A DNA stretch of 64,000 nucleotides from positions 1 through 64,000 of the forward strand of contig NZ_LJSD01000043.1 of the NCBI RefSeq assembly GCF_001303895.1, given 5' to 3'. Each line of letters begins with the position of its first letter. Within the stretch, counting starts at the first letter, position 1. Below the pieces are notes generated by a model. That model searched no databases and was not told the DNA's origin. It saw only the letters and a program-made list of their open reading frames with translations. A program made the position numbers and the translations under genes. This stretch comes from Mesorhizobium sp. 1M-11 (GTDB lineage Bacteria > Pseudomonadota > Alphaproteobacteria > Rhizobiales > Rhizobiaceae). This document shows positions 24,877 to 33,858 of this stretch, piece after piece.

Positions 24877-25791
24877 ATGTCCTCAACCAGATTTCTAGCC
24901 AGTGCGCTTGTCGCGCTCGGCCTTTCCGTCGCTTCAGCGAATGCCGCCGATGTCGTCGTCTCCTCCAAGATCGATACCGAGGGCGGAGTGCTTGGCAACA
25001 TCATCCAGTCGGTCTTGAACGCCAACGGCATCAAGACTGTCGACCGCATCCAGCTTGGCGCCACCCCGGTGGTGCGCAAGGCGATCATCGCCGGCGAAAT
25101 CGACATCTATCCGGAATATACCGGCAATGCCGCCTTCTTTTTCGAGAAGGGCGACGATCCGCTCTGGAAGGATGCTGCAAAGGGCTATGCCGAGGCCAAG
25201 AAGCTTGACTACGACGCTAACAAGATCGTCTGGCTGACGTCATCACCGGCCAACAATACCTGGGCGATCGCACTGCGGAAGGATGTCGCCGACGCCAACA
25301 AGCTGGTTTCGTTCTCCGACTTCGGCAAGTACGTATCGGGCGGCGGTAAGGTGGTGCTGGCCGCCTCTTCCGAGTTCGTCAATTCCGCGGCTGCCCTGCC
25401 GGCTTTTCAGACCACCTACGGCTTTACGCTGAAGCCGGATCAACTCATCACGCTATCGGGCGGCGACACGGCAGCGACCATTGCGGCAGCCGCCAACCAG
25501 ACCAACGGCGCCAATGCGGCGATGGTCTATGGCACCGACGGCGGCATCCAGCCGTCCGGTCTTGTCGTGCTGACCGACGACAAGAATGTTCAGCCGGTCT
25601 ATCAGCCGACCCCGATCATTCGCGAGGCAGTGCTGAAGGAAAACCCGAAGATCGAGGAAGTGCTCAAGCCGGTGTTCGAGAAGCTCGATCTGGTGACGCT
25701 GCAGGAACTCAACGGTCGCGTCCAGGTTGGCGGCGAGCCGGCAAAGGCGGTCGCGGAAGATTTCCTGAAGAAGAACGGCTTCCTCAAGTAG
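24877..25791 (+). CDS. Osmoprotectant-type ABC transporter substrate-binding protein (OsmF/YehZ-like)
   Basis: Periplasmic binding protein of 304 residues for a quaternary-amine-like solute such as glycine betaine or choline. The signal peptide is residues 1-23 (ASANA-AD). The mature start VVVSSKIDTEGGVLGNIIQSVLNANGIKT and GEIDIYPEYTGNAAFFF match the OpuAC-like OsmF/YehZ group. It is first in a four-gene operon (binding protein, permease, ATPase, permease), the YehZYXW order. OsmF-group proteins in E. coli bind betaine weakly, so the true substrate may differ. Confidence 0.88.
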   Translation: MSSTRFLASALVALGLSVASANAADVVVSSKIDTEGGVLGNIIQSVLNANGIKTVDRIQLGATPVVRKAIIAGEIDIYPEYTGNAAFFFEKGDDPLWKDAAKGYAEAKKLDYDANKIVWLTSSPANNTWAIALRKDVADANKLVSFSDFGKYVSGGGKVVLAASSEFVNSAAALPAFQTTYGFTLKPDQLITLSGGDTAATIAAAANQTNGANAAMVYGTDGGIQPSGLVVLTDDKNVQPVYQPTPIIREAVLKENPKIEEVLKPVFEKLDLVTLQELNGRVQVGGEPAKAVAEDFLKKNGFLK

Positions 25792-25843
25792 CGAGCGGTT
25801 CCGGCGCGCCTTCTGGGCGCGCCGAACCTGAAGGGCCAGGATC

Positions 25844-27010
25844 GTGGGCATTCGCTTCGACAAGCTGGGCGTGGTGATTGCCGCGATTGCCGCCTATGCG
25901 GCCTTTCTCGCGCCCTTCGCCACGTTTCGCGCCAATCGTATCGTGCCGGGCGAGGGACGTTTTATCCTCGACGCGCTTCCAGTCGTCAGCGGACCATTGC
26001 TGCTGGCGCTTGTCGTCGCAGCCATCGTCGTGGCGCTGTTGAAGACGCCCCTGGCCTTGCGGCTGATTGCAAGTGTTGTCCTGCTGGTGGCCCTCGCGCT
26101 GGCCATCGGCGCGGCTGGCGGCTTCCTCACGCCGCCCGGCAACACGTTCGCCCGGATTTCACCGGCCTCCGGCTTCTGGTTGCTGATTTTCGCCTTCACG
26201 CTGCTTCTGGCCGATGTACTGGCACGGCTTGAGCTGTCGCCATTTGTGCGCCTCGCCGTTCTTTTGGTTGCCGCGGTGGCGGTCGGCGCCCTGTTGGCAT
26301 CCGGCGTATGGGACAGCCTCTCCATTCTCAAGGAATACACAAACCGGGCTGATAGCTTCTGGGCCGAGGCGCGCAAGCATGTGACGCTGGCCCTGGGGTC
26401 GCTGGTGGCTGCCGTGGTCGTCGGCTTGCCGCTCGGCATTCTCTGTCACAGGGTCGAGGCACTGCGGGCAGGGGTGCTCAATGTGCTCAACATCATCCAG
26501 ACCATTCCTTCGATCGCGCTGTTCGGCATGCTGATCGGCCCGCTCGGCTGGGTGGCACTGCATGTACCAGGGGCATCCGAGCTCGGTATCCGCGGCATCG
26601 GCACCGCGCCGGCTTTCGTGGCGCTGTTCCTCTATTCGCTGCTGCCGGTGGTGGCGAATACGGTGGTCGGCCTGGCCGGCGTGCCAAAGGCCGCCAACGA
26701 GGCGGCACGCGGAATGGGTATGACGGATCGGCAACGCTTGTTCGGCGTCGAGTTCCCGCTTGCCTTCCCCGTGATCCTGACCGGCATCCGCATCGTTCTG
26801 GTGCAGAATATCGGCCTTGCCACCATTGCAGCCCTCATCGGCGGTGGCGGTTTCGGCGTCTTCGTCTTCCAGGGTGTCGGGCAGACGGCGATGGATCTTG
26901 TGTTGCTCGGCGCTGTGCCGACGGTCGCCCTGGCCTTCGTGGCGGGCATCGTGCTCGACGCCATCATCGAACTCACCGCAACAGCCAGGCGCAAGGAAGC
27001 GATCGCATGA
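25844..27010 (+). CDS. Osmoprotectant-type ABC transporter permease (YehY-like)
   Basis: Permease of 388 residues with a long N-terminal hydrophobic region (about five extra helices, residues 1-155) before the binding-protein-dependent transport domain, as in YehY. The EAA-type loop is AANEAARGMGMTDRQRLFGVEFPLAFPVILTGIR near residues 283-316. The start is GTG after GGGCCAGGA. Its stop overlaps the ATPase start by four bases. Confidence 0.88.
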   Translation: MGIRFDKLGVVIAAIAAYAAFLAPFATFRANRIVPGEGRFILDALPVVSGPLLLALVVAAIVVALLKTPLALRLIASVVLLVALALAIGAAGGFLTPPGNTFARISPASGFWLLIFAFTLLLADVLARLELSPFVRLAVLLVAAVAVGALLASGVWDSLSILKEYTNRADSFWAEARKHVTLALGSLVAAVVVGLPLGILCHRVEALRAGVLNVLNIIQTIPSIALFGMLIGPLGWVALHVPGASELGIRGIGTAPAFVALFLYSLLPVVANTVVGLAGVPKAANEAARGMGMTDRQRLFGVEFPLAFPVILTGIRIVLVQNIGLATIAALIGGGGFGVFVFQGVGQTAMDLVLLGAVPTVALAFVAGIVLDAIIELTATARRKEAIA

Positions 27011-27945
27011 TCGAGATCGAACACATCACCAAGCGCTACGACAAGCAGACCGTGGTCAACGACGTGTCGATGGTGATCGAGCCGCACACGATTGCGGCGA
27101 TCGTCGGCACCTCCGGATCCGGCAAGACGACGCTGCTTCGCATGGTCAACCGGCTGGTGGAGCCGACAGCTGGCACGATCAAGCTGGATGGTGTCGACAA
27201 CCATTCGCTGCCCGGATACGAGCTGCGCCGTTCCATAGGCTACGCCATCCAAGGCCACGGCCTTTTCCCCCACCGCACTGTGGCGCAGAACATCGCCACG
27301 GTGCCGCTGCTGCTCGGTTGGGACAAGGAAAGCATCGATGAGCGCGTCGACGAATTGCTGAAGCTTTTCCAGCTCGATCCTGCCGATTTCAGCCAGCGCT
27401 ACCCGCACGAGTTATCCGGCGGCCAGCAGCAGCGTGTCGGTGTCGCGCGTGCGCTCGCCGCCAAACCGAACGTGCTTTTGATGGACGAGCCGTTCGGTGC
27501 GCTCGATCCGATCATCCGAAACAAGGCGCAGGAGGATCTGCTCGCCATCCAGAAACATTTCGGCACCACCATCATCCTGGTCACGCACGACATGGAGGAG
27601 GCGGTGCATCTGGGCCACAAGATCGCAGTGATGGACGGCGGCAAGCTGGTGCAATACGCAAAACCCGCCGAGATTCTCGCAAAACCGGCCAGTTCCTTCG
27701 TCGAGACGCTGGTCGGTTCATCAGAGCGGCCGTTTCGGCTGCTGTCGCTCGGTCGCGTCGGCGATGCGGTGGAGAAGGGCAGTGCAGAGGGCGAAGCCAT
27801 TCCGGCAGACGCCAGCCAGCGCGATGCGCTAGCTGAACTGCTCTGGTCCGGCCGACCGGCGTTGCCAGTCAAGGGCGCCGACGGCAAGGCGCTCGGCCGT
27901 GTCACCGTCGACGGCCTGGTAAAACTCGCGGCGAGGCCGGCATGA
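27007..27945 (+). CDS. Osmoprotectant-type ABC transporter ATP-binding protein (YehX-like)
   Basis: Cytoplasmic ATPase of 312 residues. The Walker A GTSGSGKTT is at 34-42, the signature LSGGQ at 136-140, Walker B LLMDEP with Asp160-Glu161, and the switch His in LVTHD near 194. The region beyond residue 245 (FRLLSLGRVGDAV ... LPVKGADGKALGRV) resembles a single CBS-like regulatory segment, common in OpuA/ProV relatives. It overlaps the genes on both sides by four bases. Confidence 0.92.
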   Translation: MIEIEHITKRYDKQTVVNDVSMVIEPHTIAAIVGTSGSGKTTLLRMVNRLVEPTAGTIKLDGVDNHSLPGYELRRSIGYAIQGHGLFPHRTVAQNIATVPLLLGWDKESIDERVDELLKLFQLDPADFSQRYPHELSGGQQQRVGVARALAAKPNVLLMDEPFGALDPIIRNKAQEDLLAIQKHFGTTIILVTHDMEEAVHLGHKIAVMDGGKLVQYAKPAEILAKPASSFVETLVGSSERPFRLLSLGRVGDAVEKGSAEGEAIPADASQRDALAELLWSGRPALPVKGADGKALGRVTVDGLVKLAARPA

Positions 27946-28691
27946 AGACGTTCCTGCCGGCGGCATTGCGTGTGATCCTGCTGGTTCTCCTGGTGGCGTT
28001 CATCGTCAATCCTGGCTGGTTCGAGCCGCTGTTCAAGCCGCTGACGGAAAACAATGCGCCAGCGATCTACAATCAGGGCAGCCTGCTGTCGTTGACCCTG
28101 CAGCATCTGGGTACCGTTGCGGTGGCCACGATCGCGGCGATCATCGTCGCCATCGGCCTTGCCATCCTGGTGACCCGGCCCTTCGGCGCCGAGTTCCTGC
28201 CGCTGTCGCGCTCGCTGGTCAATATCGGCCAGACTTTCCCGCCGGTGGCAGTGCTGGCATTGGCCGTACCTGCGGTCGGCTTCGGGGAAAAACCAACATT
28301 GATCGCGCTTTTTCTCTACGGGCTGCTGCCGATCTTCGAGAACGCGCTGACCGGGCTCACAACGCTGCCCTCCAACATCGTGGAGGCAGCGCGAGGTGCC
28401 GGCATGACCAATCGCCAGAAGCTGCTCAGAGTGGAACTGCCGCTCAGCCTGCCGGTCATTCTGGCTGGCATCCGTCTATCGGTCGTGATCGGCCTGGCGA
28501 CCGCCACCATAGGGTCTACCGTCGCAGCCAAGACGCTGGGCGAAGTCATCATTGCCGGATTGATCTCCAACAATCTCGCCTTCGTCGTCCAGGGTGGTCT
28601 CATCGTGGCTGGCCTGGCCGTCTTCATCTATGACGGACTGATGGCCCTGGAACGCGTCGCTGCAAGACGGATGGGTCAAGTTGCCCACTGA
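27942..28691 (+). CDS. Osmoprotectant-type ABC transporter permease (YehW-like)
   Basis: Second membrane subunit, 249 residues and about six helices, without the long N-terminal extension of its partner. The EAA loop is VEAARGAGMTNRQKLLRVELPLSLPVILAGIR near residues 147-178. It ends the operon; no clear terminator follows before the convergent small gene. Confidence 0.9.
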   Translation: MKTFLPAALRVILLVLLVAFIVNPGWFEPLFKPLTENNAPAIYNQGSLLSLTLQHLGTVAVATIAAIIVAIGLAILVTRPFGAEFLPLSRSLVNIGQTFPPVAVLALAVPAVGFGEKPTLIALFLYGLLPIFENALTGLTTLPSNIVEAARGAGMTNRQKLLRVELPLSLPVILAGIRLSVVIGLATATIGSTVAAKTLGEVIIAGLISNNLAFVVQGGLIVAGLAVFIYDGLMALERVAARRMGQVAH

Positions 28692-28718
28692 CTATGGCCG
28701 GCCGATCGGGATTGCCGC

Positions 28719-29039
28719 TCAGCGCCTCGGGGACGCCGCCGGATAGTCGAGGGTGATTTCCAATTCTGTGCTGTTTGCGGCAGCGACCCACCGACGCCGG
28801 ATGATTGAAAAATCATGGCGCACGCCCTTGCCGGCCTCCAGCGATACGAGATCGCCGTTGGCACAGCCTTCCGGTAGCCGCAACAGATCGAGCGCCGTCG
28901 CCAGATCATGGTCTCTCACGTAACGCTCCGCGCTTGCGGTCAGGACTATCGTCGTGGCGCGCATTGCGTGATCGGCGGGACTCGGTGATCCTGCTTTACC
29001 GTGACCAGAATCATCGAAAGCAGAAGGGGCTTTTGCCAT
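28719..29039 (-). CDS. Small conserved-type hypothetical protein
   Basis: A cytosolic-looking product whose C-terminal 81 residues (from the Met at 28964) look coherent: TTIVLTASAERYVRDHDLATALDLLRLPEG followed by HDFSIIRRRWVAAANSTELEITLDYPA. Two starts are possible: 29039 (106 residues, preceded by GGAAAG) or 28964 (81 residues, weak site). With 29039 the start codon shares CATG with the divergent DUF2165 gene. I do not recognise a named domain, and function is unknown. Confidence 0.5.
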   Translation of the reverse strand: MAKAPSAFDDSGHGKAGSPSPADHAMRATTIVLTASAERYVRDHDLATALDLLRLPEGCANGDLVSLEAGKGVRHDFSIIRRRWVAAANSTELEITLDYPAASPRR

Positions 29040-29535
29040 GACGTCACGTCTTTCCAAGATCACCATGTGCCTGTGTCTGGCGGCCTTCGCCTTCCTCGTC
29101 GCCTTTGGCAACATCACCGACTATGGCTCGAACTTTGCCTTTGTCCAGCACGTGCTCTCCATGGATACAACCTTTCCGGGCAACGCGCTGATGTACCGCT
29201 CGATCACCAATCCTGCCCTTTGGACGGCGGGTTATTGGCTGATCATCTTCGGCGAGGCGCTGACCTGCCTGCTCTTCCTGATCGCCGCATGGAATTTATG
29301 GAGCGCTCGCAAGGGGAGCGGCCAGGCTTTCAACAGCGCCAAGAAATTCGCCATCATTGCCACCACCATGGGGTTCCTGGTCTGGTATTTCGGGTTCATG
29401 GTGATTGGCGGGGAGTGGTTTGCCATGTGGCAGTCACAGACCTGGAACGGGCAGGAGGCTGCCTTCAAATTCTACATGACCATGCTTGTCGTGCTGATCT
29501 TCATCATGCAACCAGACGGCGATCTCCAGCAGTAG
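29038..29535 (+). CDS. DUF2165 family small membrane protein
   Basis: Protein of 165 residues with four predicted transmembrane helices (about residues 8-27, 65-85, 104-125 and 142-158). The SNFAFVQHVLSMDTTFPGNALMYRSITNP loop and WLIIFGEALTCLLFLIAAWNLW are typical of DUF2165. Function is unknown. AGAAGGGG precedes the ATG. Confidence 0.82.
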   Translation: MTSRLSKITMCLCLAAFAFLVAFGNITDYGSNFAFVQHVLSMDTTFPGNALMYRSITNPALWTAGYWLIIFGEALTCLLFLIAAWNLWSARKGSGQAFNSAKKFAIIATTMGFLVWYFGFMVIGGEWFAMWQSQTWNGQEAAFKFYMTMLVVLIFIMQPDGDLQQ

Positions 29536-29662
29536 TGGCGTAGTCGAACGCACTCGCCAATCTCGCCTGAATAGTCACGGCGTGGCGGGTGACGTGCGGG
29601 TACGGCTCGCAAGGGCGCGGTAAACTGTCGCAGGCAAATGCGGGCAAATGTCGCACGCCGGC

Positions 29663-29691
29663 TTGACGGTCGAGACCGCGGCTTTGCATAA
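29663..29691 (+). promoter_or_regulatory. Candidate hppA promoter
   Basis: TTGACG (29663-29668) and GCATAA (29686-29691) are separated by 17 nt, about 95 nt before the hppA start. The -35 is good and the -10 only fair. Confidence 0.35.
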
Positions 29692-29785
29692 ATCGATCGA
29701 GGGGTCGGGATTCCGCTCGGGAATCTCGGTTCGAACGGCCTGGGGAGGAGGTCTGCCGGGCCATAGATCGAGGAATAATCCGCAA

Positions 29786-31924
29786 ATGACCATGCTTTAT
29801 GTCGTCATCCTCTGCGGCGTGCTTTCGGTCGTCTACGCCATCTGGGCTACACAGTCCGTGCTGGCGGCCGACCAGGGCAACGCACGTATGCAGGAAATCG
29901 CCGCGGCCATCCGCGAGGGTGCGCAAGCCTATCTGGCGCGCCAATACACCACCATTGCCATCGTCGGGGTCGTCGTGTTCCTGCTGGCCTGGTGGCTGCT
30001 GTCGGGTACCGCCGCCATCGGCTTCCTGATCGGTGCCGTGCTTTCGGGTGCGGCAGGCTTCATAGGCATGCACGTTTCGGTGCGCGCCAATGTGCGCACG
30101 GCGCAGGCCGCGTCGAACAGCCTGGGTGCTGGCCTCGACATCGCCTTCAAGTCGGGCGCCATCACCGGCATGCTGGTTGCCGGTTTGGCGCTGCTCGGCG
30201 TCTCCGTCTACTACTGGGTACTGACCGGCCCGCTGGGCCTGGCACCCGGCGATCGTACCGTGATCGACTCGCTGGTGGCCCTGGGCTTCGGTGCCTCGCT
30301 GATCTCGATCTTCGCACGTCTCGGCGGCGGCATCTTCACCAAGGGTGCCGATGTCGGCGGCGATCTCGTCGGCAAGGTGGAAGCCGGCATTCCGGAGGAT
30401 GATCCGCGCAATCCTGCCACCATCGCCGACAATGTCGGTGACAATGTCGGCGACTGCGCCGGCATGGCTGCCGACCTGTTCGAAACCTGCGCGGTGACCG
30501 TGGTTGCCACTATGGTGCTCGCAGCGATCTTCTTTGCCGGAACCGATGTGTTGTCGAGCATGATGCTTTATCCGCTGGTCATATGCGGCGCCTGCATCAT
30601 CACCTCTATCGTCGGCACCTTCTTCGTGAAGCTCGGCGCCAACAGTTCAATCATGGGTGCGCTCTACAAGGGCCTGATCGTCACCGGCATTCTGTCGATC
30701 GTCGGTCTTGGCGCCGCCACGTCGATGACCATAGGCTGGGGTCCGATCGGCACCGGTGCGCATGTCGTGACCGGCACGAATCTGTTCATCTGCGGCCTGA
30801 TCGGCTTGCTGGTGACGGCGCTGATCGTGGTGATCACCGAATACTACACCGGCACCGACAAACGTCCGGTCAATTCGATCGCCCAGGCCTCGGTCACCGG
30901 CCATGGCACCAACGTCATCCAGGGTCTCGCGGTTTCGCTGGAATCGACGGCACTGCCGGCCATCGTCATCGTCGGCGGCATCATCGCCACCTTCCAGTTG
31001 GCGGGCCTGTTCGGCACGGCGATCGCCGTCACCACCATGCTCGGCCTTGCCGGCATGATCGTGGCGCTCGACGCCTTCGGTCCGGTCACCGACAATGCCG
31101 GCGGCATCGCCGAAATGTCCGGCCTGCCCAAGGAAGTGCGTCAATCCACCGACGCGCTCGACGCTGTCGGCAACACCACCAAGGCCGTGACCAAAGGTTA
31201 TGCCATCGGTTCGGCCGGCCTCGGTGCTCTGGTGCTGTTCGCGGCCTATTCCAACGACCTGCAGTATTTCGCGGCCAATTCCGCGCAATACCCTTACTTC
31301 TCCGATCTCGGCACGGTCTCTTTCGACCTGTCGAATCCCTATGTCGTTGCCGGTCTGATCTTCGGCGGCCTGATTCCATATCTGTTCGGCGGCATCGCCA
31401 TGACAGCGGTGGGACGCGCAGCGGGTTCGATCGTGGAAGAGGTCCGCCGCCAGTTTCGCGAGGATCCGGGCATCATGAAGGGCACGTCCAAGCCTAACTA
31501 TGCGCGGGCGGTCGACCTTTTGACCCGGGCGGCGATCAAGGAAATGATCATTCCGTCGCTGCTGCCGGTGCTGGCACCGTTGGTTGTCTACTACGGTGTT
31601 CTCCTGATCTCAGGCTCCAAGGCTTCGGCTTTTGCTGCCCTCGGCGCCTCGCTGCTCGGCGTCATCGTCAACGGCCTGTTCGTCGCCATTTCGATGACCT
31701 CAGGCGGTGGTGCCTGGGACAACGCCAAGAAGTCGTTCGAGGATGGCTTCACCGACAAGGACGGCGTCAAGCACCTGAAGGGTTCGGAGGCGCACAAAGC
31801 CTCCGTCACCGGCGATACGGTTGGCGATCCCTACAAGGACACCGCCGGTCCGGCCGTGAACCCGGCCATCAAGATCACCAACATCGTGGCGTTGCTGCTG
31901 CTGGCTGTATTGGCGCACAGCTAG
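29786..31924 (+). CDS. hppA: Membrane-bound proton-pumping pyrophosphatase, K+-independent type
   Basis: Hydrolyses cytosolic pyrophosphate and pumps H+ across the inner membrane; 712 residues, about 16 helices. The substrate loop contains GADVGGDLVGKVEAGIPEDDPRNPATIADNVGDNVGD (residues 188-223). GNTTKAVTKG at 462-471 has Lys466 and Thr469, the residues that mark K+-independent enzymes (K+-dependent ones have Ala and Gly there). The frame is open upstream to 29648, but the hydrophobic N-terminus begins at the ATG after GAGGAATAATCC. A bidirectional terminator follows. Confidence 0.96.
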   Translation: MTMLYVVILCGVLSVVYAIWATQSVLAADQGNARMQEIAAAIREGAQAYLARQYTTIAIVGVVVFLLAWWLLSGTAAIGFLIGAVLSGAAGFIGMHVSVRANVRTAQAASNSLGAGLDIAFKSGAITGMLVAGLALLGVSVYYWVLTGPLGLAPGDRTVIDSLVALGFGASLISIFARLGGGIFTKGADVGGDLVGKVEAGIPEDDPRNPATIADNVGDNVGDCAGMAADLFETCAVTVVATMVLAAIFFAGTDVLSSMMLYPLVICGACIITSIVGTFFVKLGANSSIMGALYKGLIVTGILSIVGLGAATSMTIGWGPIGTGAHVVTGTNLFICGLIGLLVTALIVVITEYYTGTDKRPVNSIAQASVTGHGTNVIQGLAVSLESTALPAIVIVGGIIATFQLAGLFGTAIAVTTMLGLAGMIVALDAFGPVTDNAGGIAEMSGLPKEVRQSTDALDAVGNTTKAVTKGYAIGSAGLGALVLFAAYSNDLQYFAANSAQYPYFSDLGTVSFDLSNPYVVAGLIFGGLIPYLFGGIAMTAVGRAAGSIVEEVRRQFREDPGIMKGTSKPNYARAVDLLTRAAIKEMIIPSLLPVLAPLVVYYGVLLISGSKASAFAALGASLLGVIVNGLFVAISMTSGGGAWDNAKKSFEDGFTDKDGVKHLKGSEAHKASVTGDTVGDPYKDTAGPAVNPAIKITNIVALLLLAVLAHS

Positions 31925-31943
31925 TGCCTGTCGGCTGAACAAG

Positions 31944-31978
31944 AAACCCGCGGGAGCGATCCCGCGGGTTTTGCTTTT
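31944..31978. terminator. Bidirectional terminator between hppA and bamE
   Basis: AAACCCGCGGGA (31944-31955) pairs perfectly with TCCCGCGGGTTT (31960-31971) across a GCGA tetraloop. T-rich tails on both strands (TTTTGCTTTT forward, TTTCTT reverse) suit the convergent hppA and bamE genes. Confidence 0.85.
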
Positions 31979-32017
31979 GAGGACTTATCCTACAGGCTGT
32001 GCCAACCCGTTGTGAGG

Positions 32018-32539
32018 TTAGAGCGCGGCTGCCGGATTGGGCTTGAGCTTGCCGGCACCGGAGATGATCTGGCCGAGGAAGTTCTGGTCCTTGCCGCCGG
32101 TCGGGGTCGTGCGCGAAATGAAGTCGAACACCCGGCCGTCCTTCAGACCGTAATTGGCAAGTCGGGCGACGCGGCCGTCCTGGCCGAAATAGACCGCCAG
32201 CACTTTCTGGTCGACGACGCTTGGATTTGCGAAGGCAACCGCGCGGCGGCGGGTCTGCGAGATGTAGTAGAAGACCTCGTTGTCGAAGGTCGCGGTGGTC
32301 GACGGTGTGCCGAGCGCCAGCAGCACCTGCTCGCGGCTGGAGCCGACGGGGACCGAATCCAATGTCTGCTGGTCGACGATGTAACCCTGGGTGAGGGTTT
32401 CGCCGGGGGTGAGATCCCCGAACATCTTCGACGAATTGCAGCCGGTCAGCGCCGCTGCGATGACAAGCATCGAGGCGACGGAAGCAGAACCTGCCAAGGC
32501 GGTCGACTTGAATTTCAATGCGCGCAACGACAACTCCAT
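32018..32539 (-). CDS. bamE: Outer-membrane assembly lipoprotein BamE
   Basis: Lipoprotein of the BAM complex that inserts beta-barrels. The 173-residue precursor has a signal peptide with lipobox LTGC (Cys34), then the BamE/SmpA core: LTQGYIVDQQTLDSVPVGSSREQVLLALGTPS, FDNEVFYYISQ and VLAVYFGQDGRV. It is divergent from the cytochrome chaperone gene, a common rhizobial arrangement. Confidence 0.9.
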   Translation of the reverse strand: MELSLRALKFKSTALAGSASVASMLVIAAALTGCNSSKMFGDLTPGETLTQGYIVDQQTLDSVPVGSSREQVLLALGTPSTTATFDNEVFYYISQTRRRAVAFANPSVVDQKVLAVYFGQDGRVARLANYGLKDGRVFDFISRTTPTGGKDQNFLGQIISGAGKLKPNPAAAL

Positions 32540-32649
32540 AGTCCGCTCTCGGGCACCGGCTTGCGCGAGGCGGCAAAACCGGTAAACCAGCTTAGCCGCC
32601 GATGCAACAATTGTGCCTTAACAAACAGGTCCCCGGGAGACCGTCCCCA

Positions 32650-33189
32650 ATGTTTCAGCGCCTGTTCGGCCGCGAACGCCATGCCAACCGCGCTATTGTC
32701 GAGGCGCTGTACGGACAAATCGTGGCAGCGGCGCGGCAAACTTTCTTTTATTCGCACTGGAATGTGCCCGATACGCCACTCGGCCGTTTCGAGATGCTGT
32801 CGCTGCACATGTTCCTGCTCCAGCATCGGCTGCATGGCGAGAGCGGCGTACCGGCTGAACTCGCACAGACGCTGATCGACGAGTTCTTCACCGATGTCGA
32901 CCATTCGCTGCGCGAACTTGGCATTAGCGACGTTGGTGTTCCGAAACGCATGAAGAAACTGGCCAAGATGTATTATGGCCGCACCGCCGCCTATGCCGAT
33001 GCGCTGGACCGTGACGACAAAGGCGATCTCGCCACAGCCTTGTCCCGCAATGTCCGCCCCGATGTCGCGGAATGGGCGGAGGCGCCCGATATGGCGGCTT
33101 ATGTGCTGCGCGCCAGGGAGACGCTTGCCGCGCAATCGTCGAAAGCGATCTGTCTCGGCGAGCTTGCCTTTCCGGCTGCCGCTGGTTGA
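32650..33189 (+). CDS. Ubiquinol-cytochrome c chaperone (Cbp3-like)
   Basis: Protein of 179 residues of the Ubiq_cyt_C_chap family, assisting assembly of the cytochrome bc1 complex. Typical blocks are EALYGQIVAAARQTFFYSHWNVPDTPLGRFEMLSLHMFLLQHRL and DVDHSLRELGISDVGVPKRMKKLAKMYYGR. A start at 32602 is also open, but MFQRLFGRER fits relatives better. It is followed by the yceD-like gene 12 nt later. Confidence 0.88.
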   Translation: MFQRLFGRERHANRAIVEALYGQIVAAARQTFFYSHWNVPDTPLGRFEMLSLHMFLLQHRLHGESGVPAELAQTLIDEFFTDVDHSLRELGISDVGVPKRMKKLAKMYYGRTAAYADALDRDDKGDLATALSRNVRPDVAEWAEAPDMAAYVLRARETLAAQSSKAICLGELAFPAAAG

Positions 33190-33201
33190 AGGATGACTGC
33201 G

Positions 33202-33753
33202 ATGAAACATCAAGAGGAACCACGAAGCTCGGTTTCGTTCGAGGCGCACGTCTCGCGCCTGCCGCAAAAGGGCATGCCGGTGCGCATCGAGGCCGATGCA
33301 GCCCAGCGCGAGGCCCTCGCCAGGGAGCACGAGCTCGTCTCCGTCGAACGCTATGTGGCGGATCTCGTGGTCACGCCCTGGAAGCGCCACGGCGTGAAAG
33401 TGAAGGGCCGCGTCGAGGGCGATATCACCCAGGCCTGTGTGGTGACGCTGGAGCCGGTGACAGCTCATATCGACGAGGAAGTCGAGGGTTTGTTCCTGCC
33501 CGAGGATTCGAAACTGGGCCGCCAGGGGTTCGAGGGCGGCGGCGAGATATTGCTCGACGCCGATGGTCCCGACGGCCCGGAAACCTTTATCGGCGATACG
33601 ATCGACGTTGGCGCACTTGCCGAGCAGTTCTTCGGCCTGGCGATCGATCCTTATCCGCGCAAACCCGGCGTGTCTCTGGAAGCTGCGCCGGAGGAGGCGG
33701 AACCCGAAAGTGAATTCCAGAAAAAGCTGAAATCCCTGCTCGGAAAATCCTGA
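33202..33753 (+). CDS. yceD: YceD/DUF177 family protein
   Basis: Protein of 183 residues in the family linked to 23S rRNA and L32 expression. It has VSFEAHVSRLPQKGMPVRIEAD, the RVEGDITQACVVTLEPV segment with the conserved Cys, and an acidic C-terminus. Two ATGs (33193 and 33202) are in frame; the second has GAAGGA at proper distance and is preferred. The usual partner rpmF (L32) is not between this gene and plsX. Confidence 0.85.
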   Translation: MKHQEEPRSSVSFEAHVSRLPQKGMPVRIEADAAQREALAREHELVSVERYVADLVVTPWKRHGVKVKGRVEGDITQACVVTLEPVTAHIDEEVEGLFLPEDSKLGRQGFEGGGEILLDADGPDGPETFIGDTIDVGALAEQFFGLAIDPYPRKPGVSLEAAPEEAEPESEFQKKLKSLLGKS

Positions 33754-33858
33754 AAGCCAGGGACCGACGAGAAAAAGCCGGTTGTGCGGTGACTCAAAAC
33801 CGCTATTTTCGCCGGAAAGTCACGATGGTCCCAAGCCAACCCACGAGATGAACAACGC

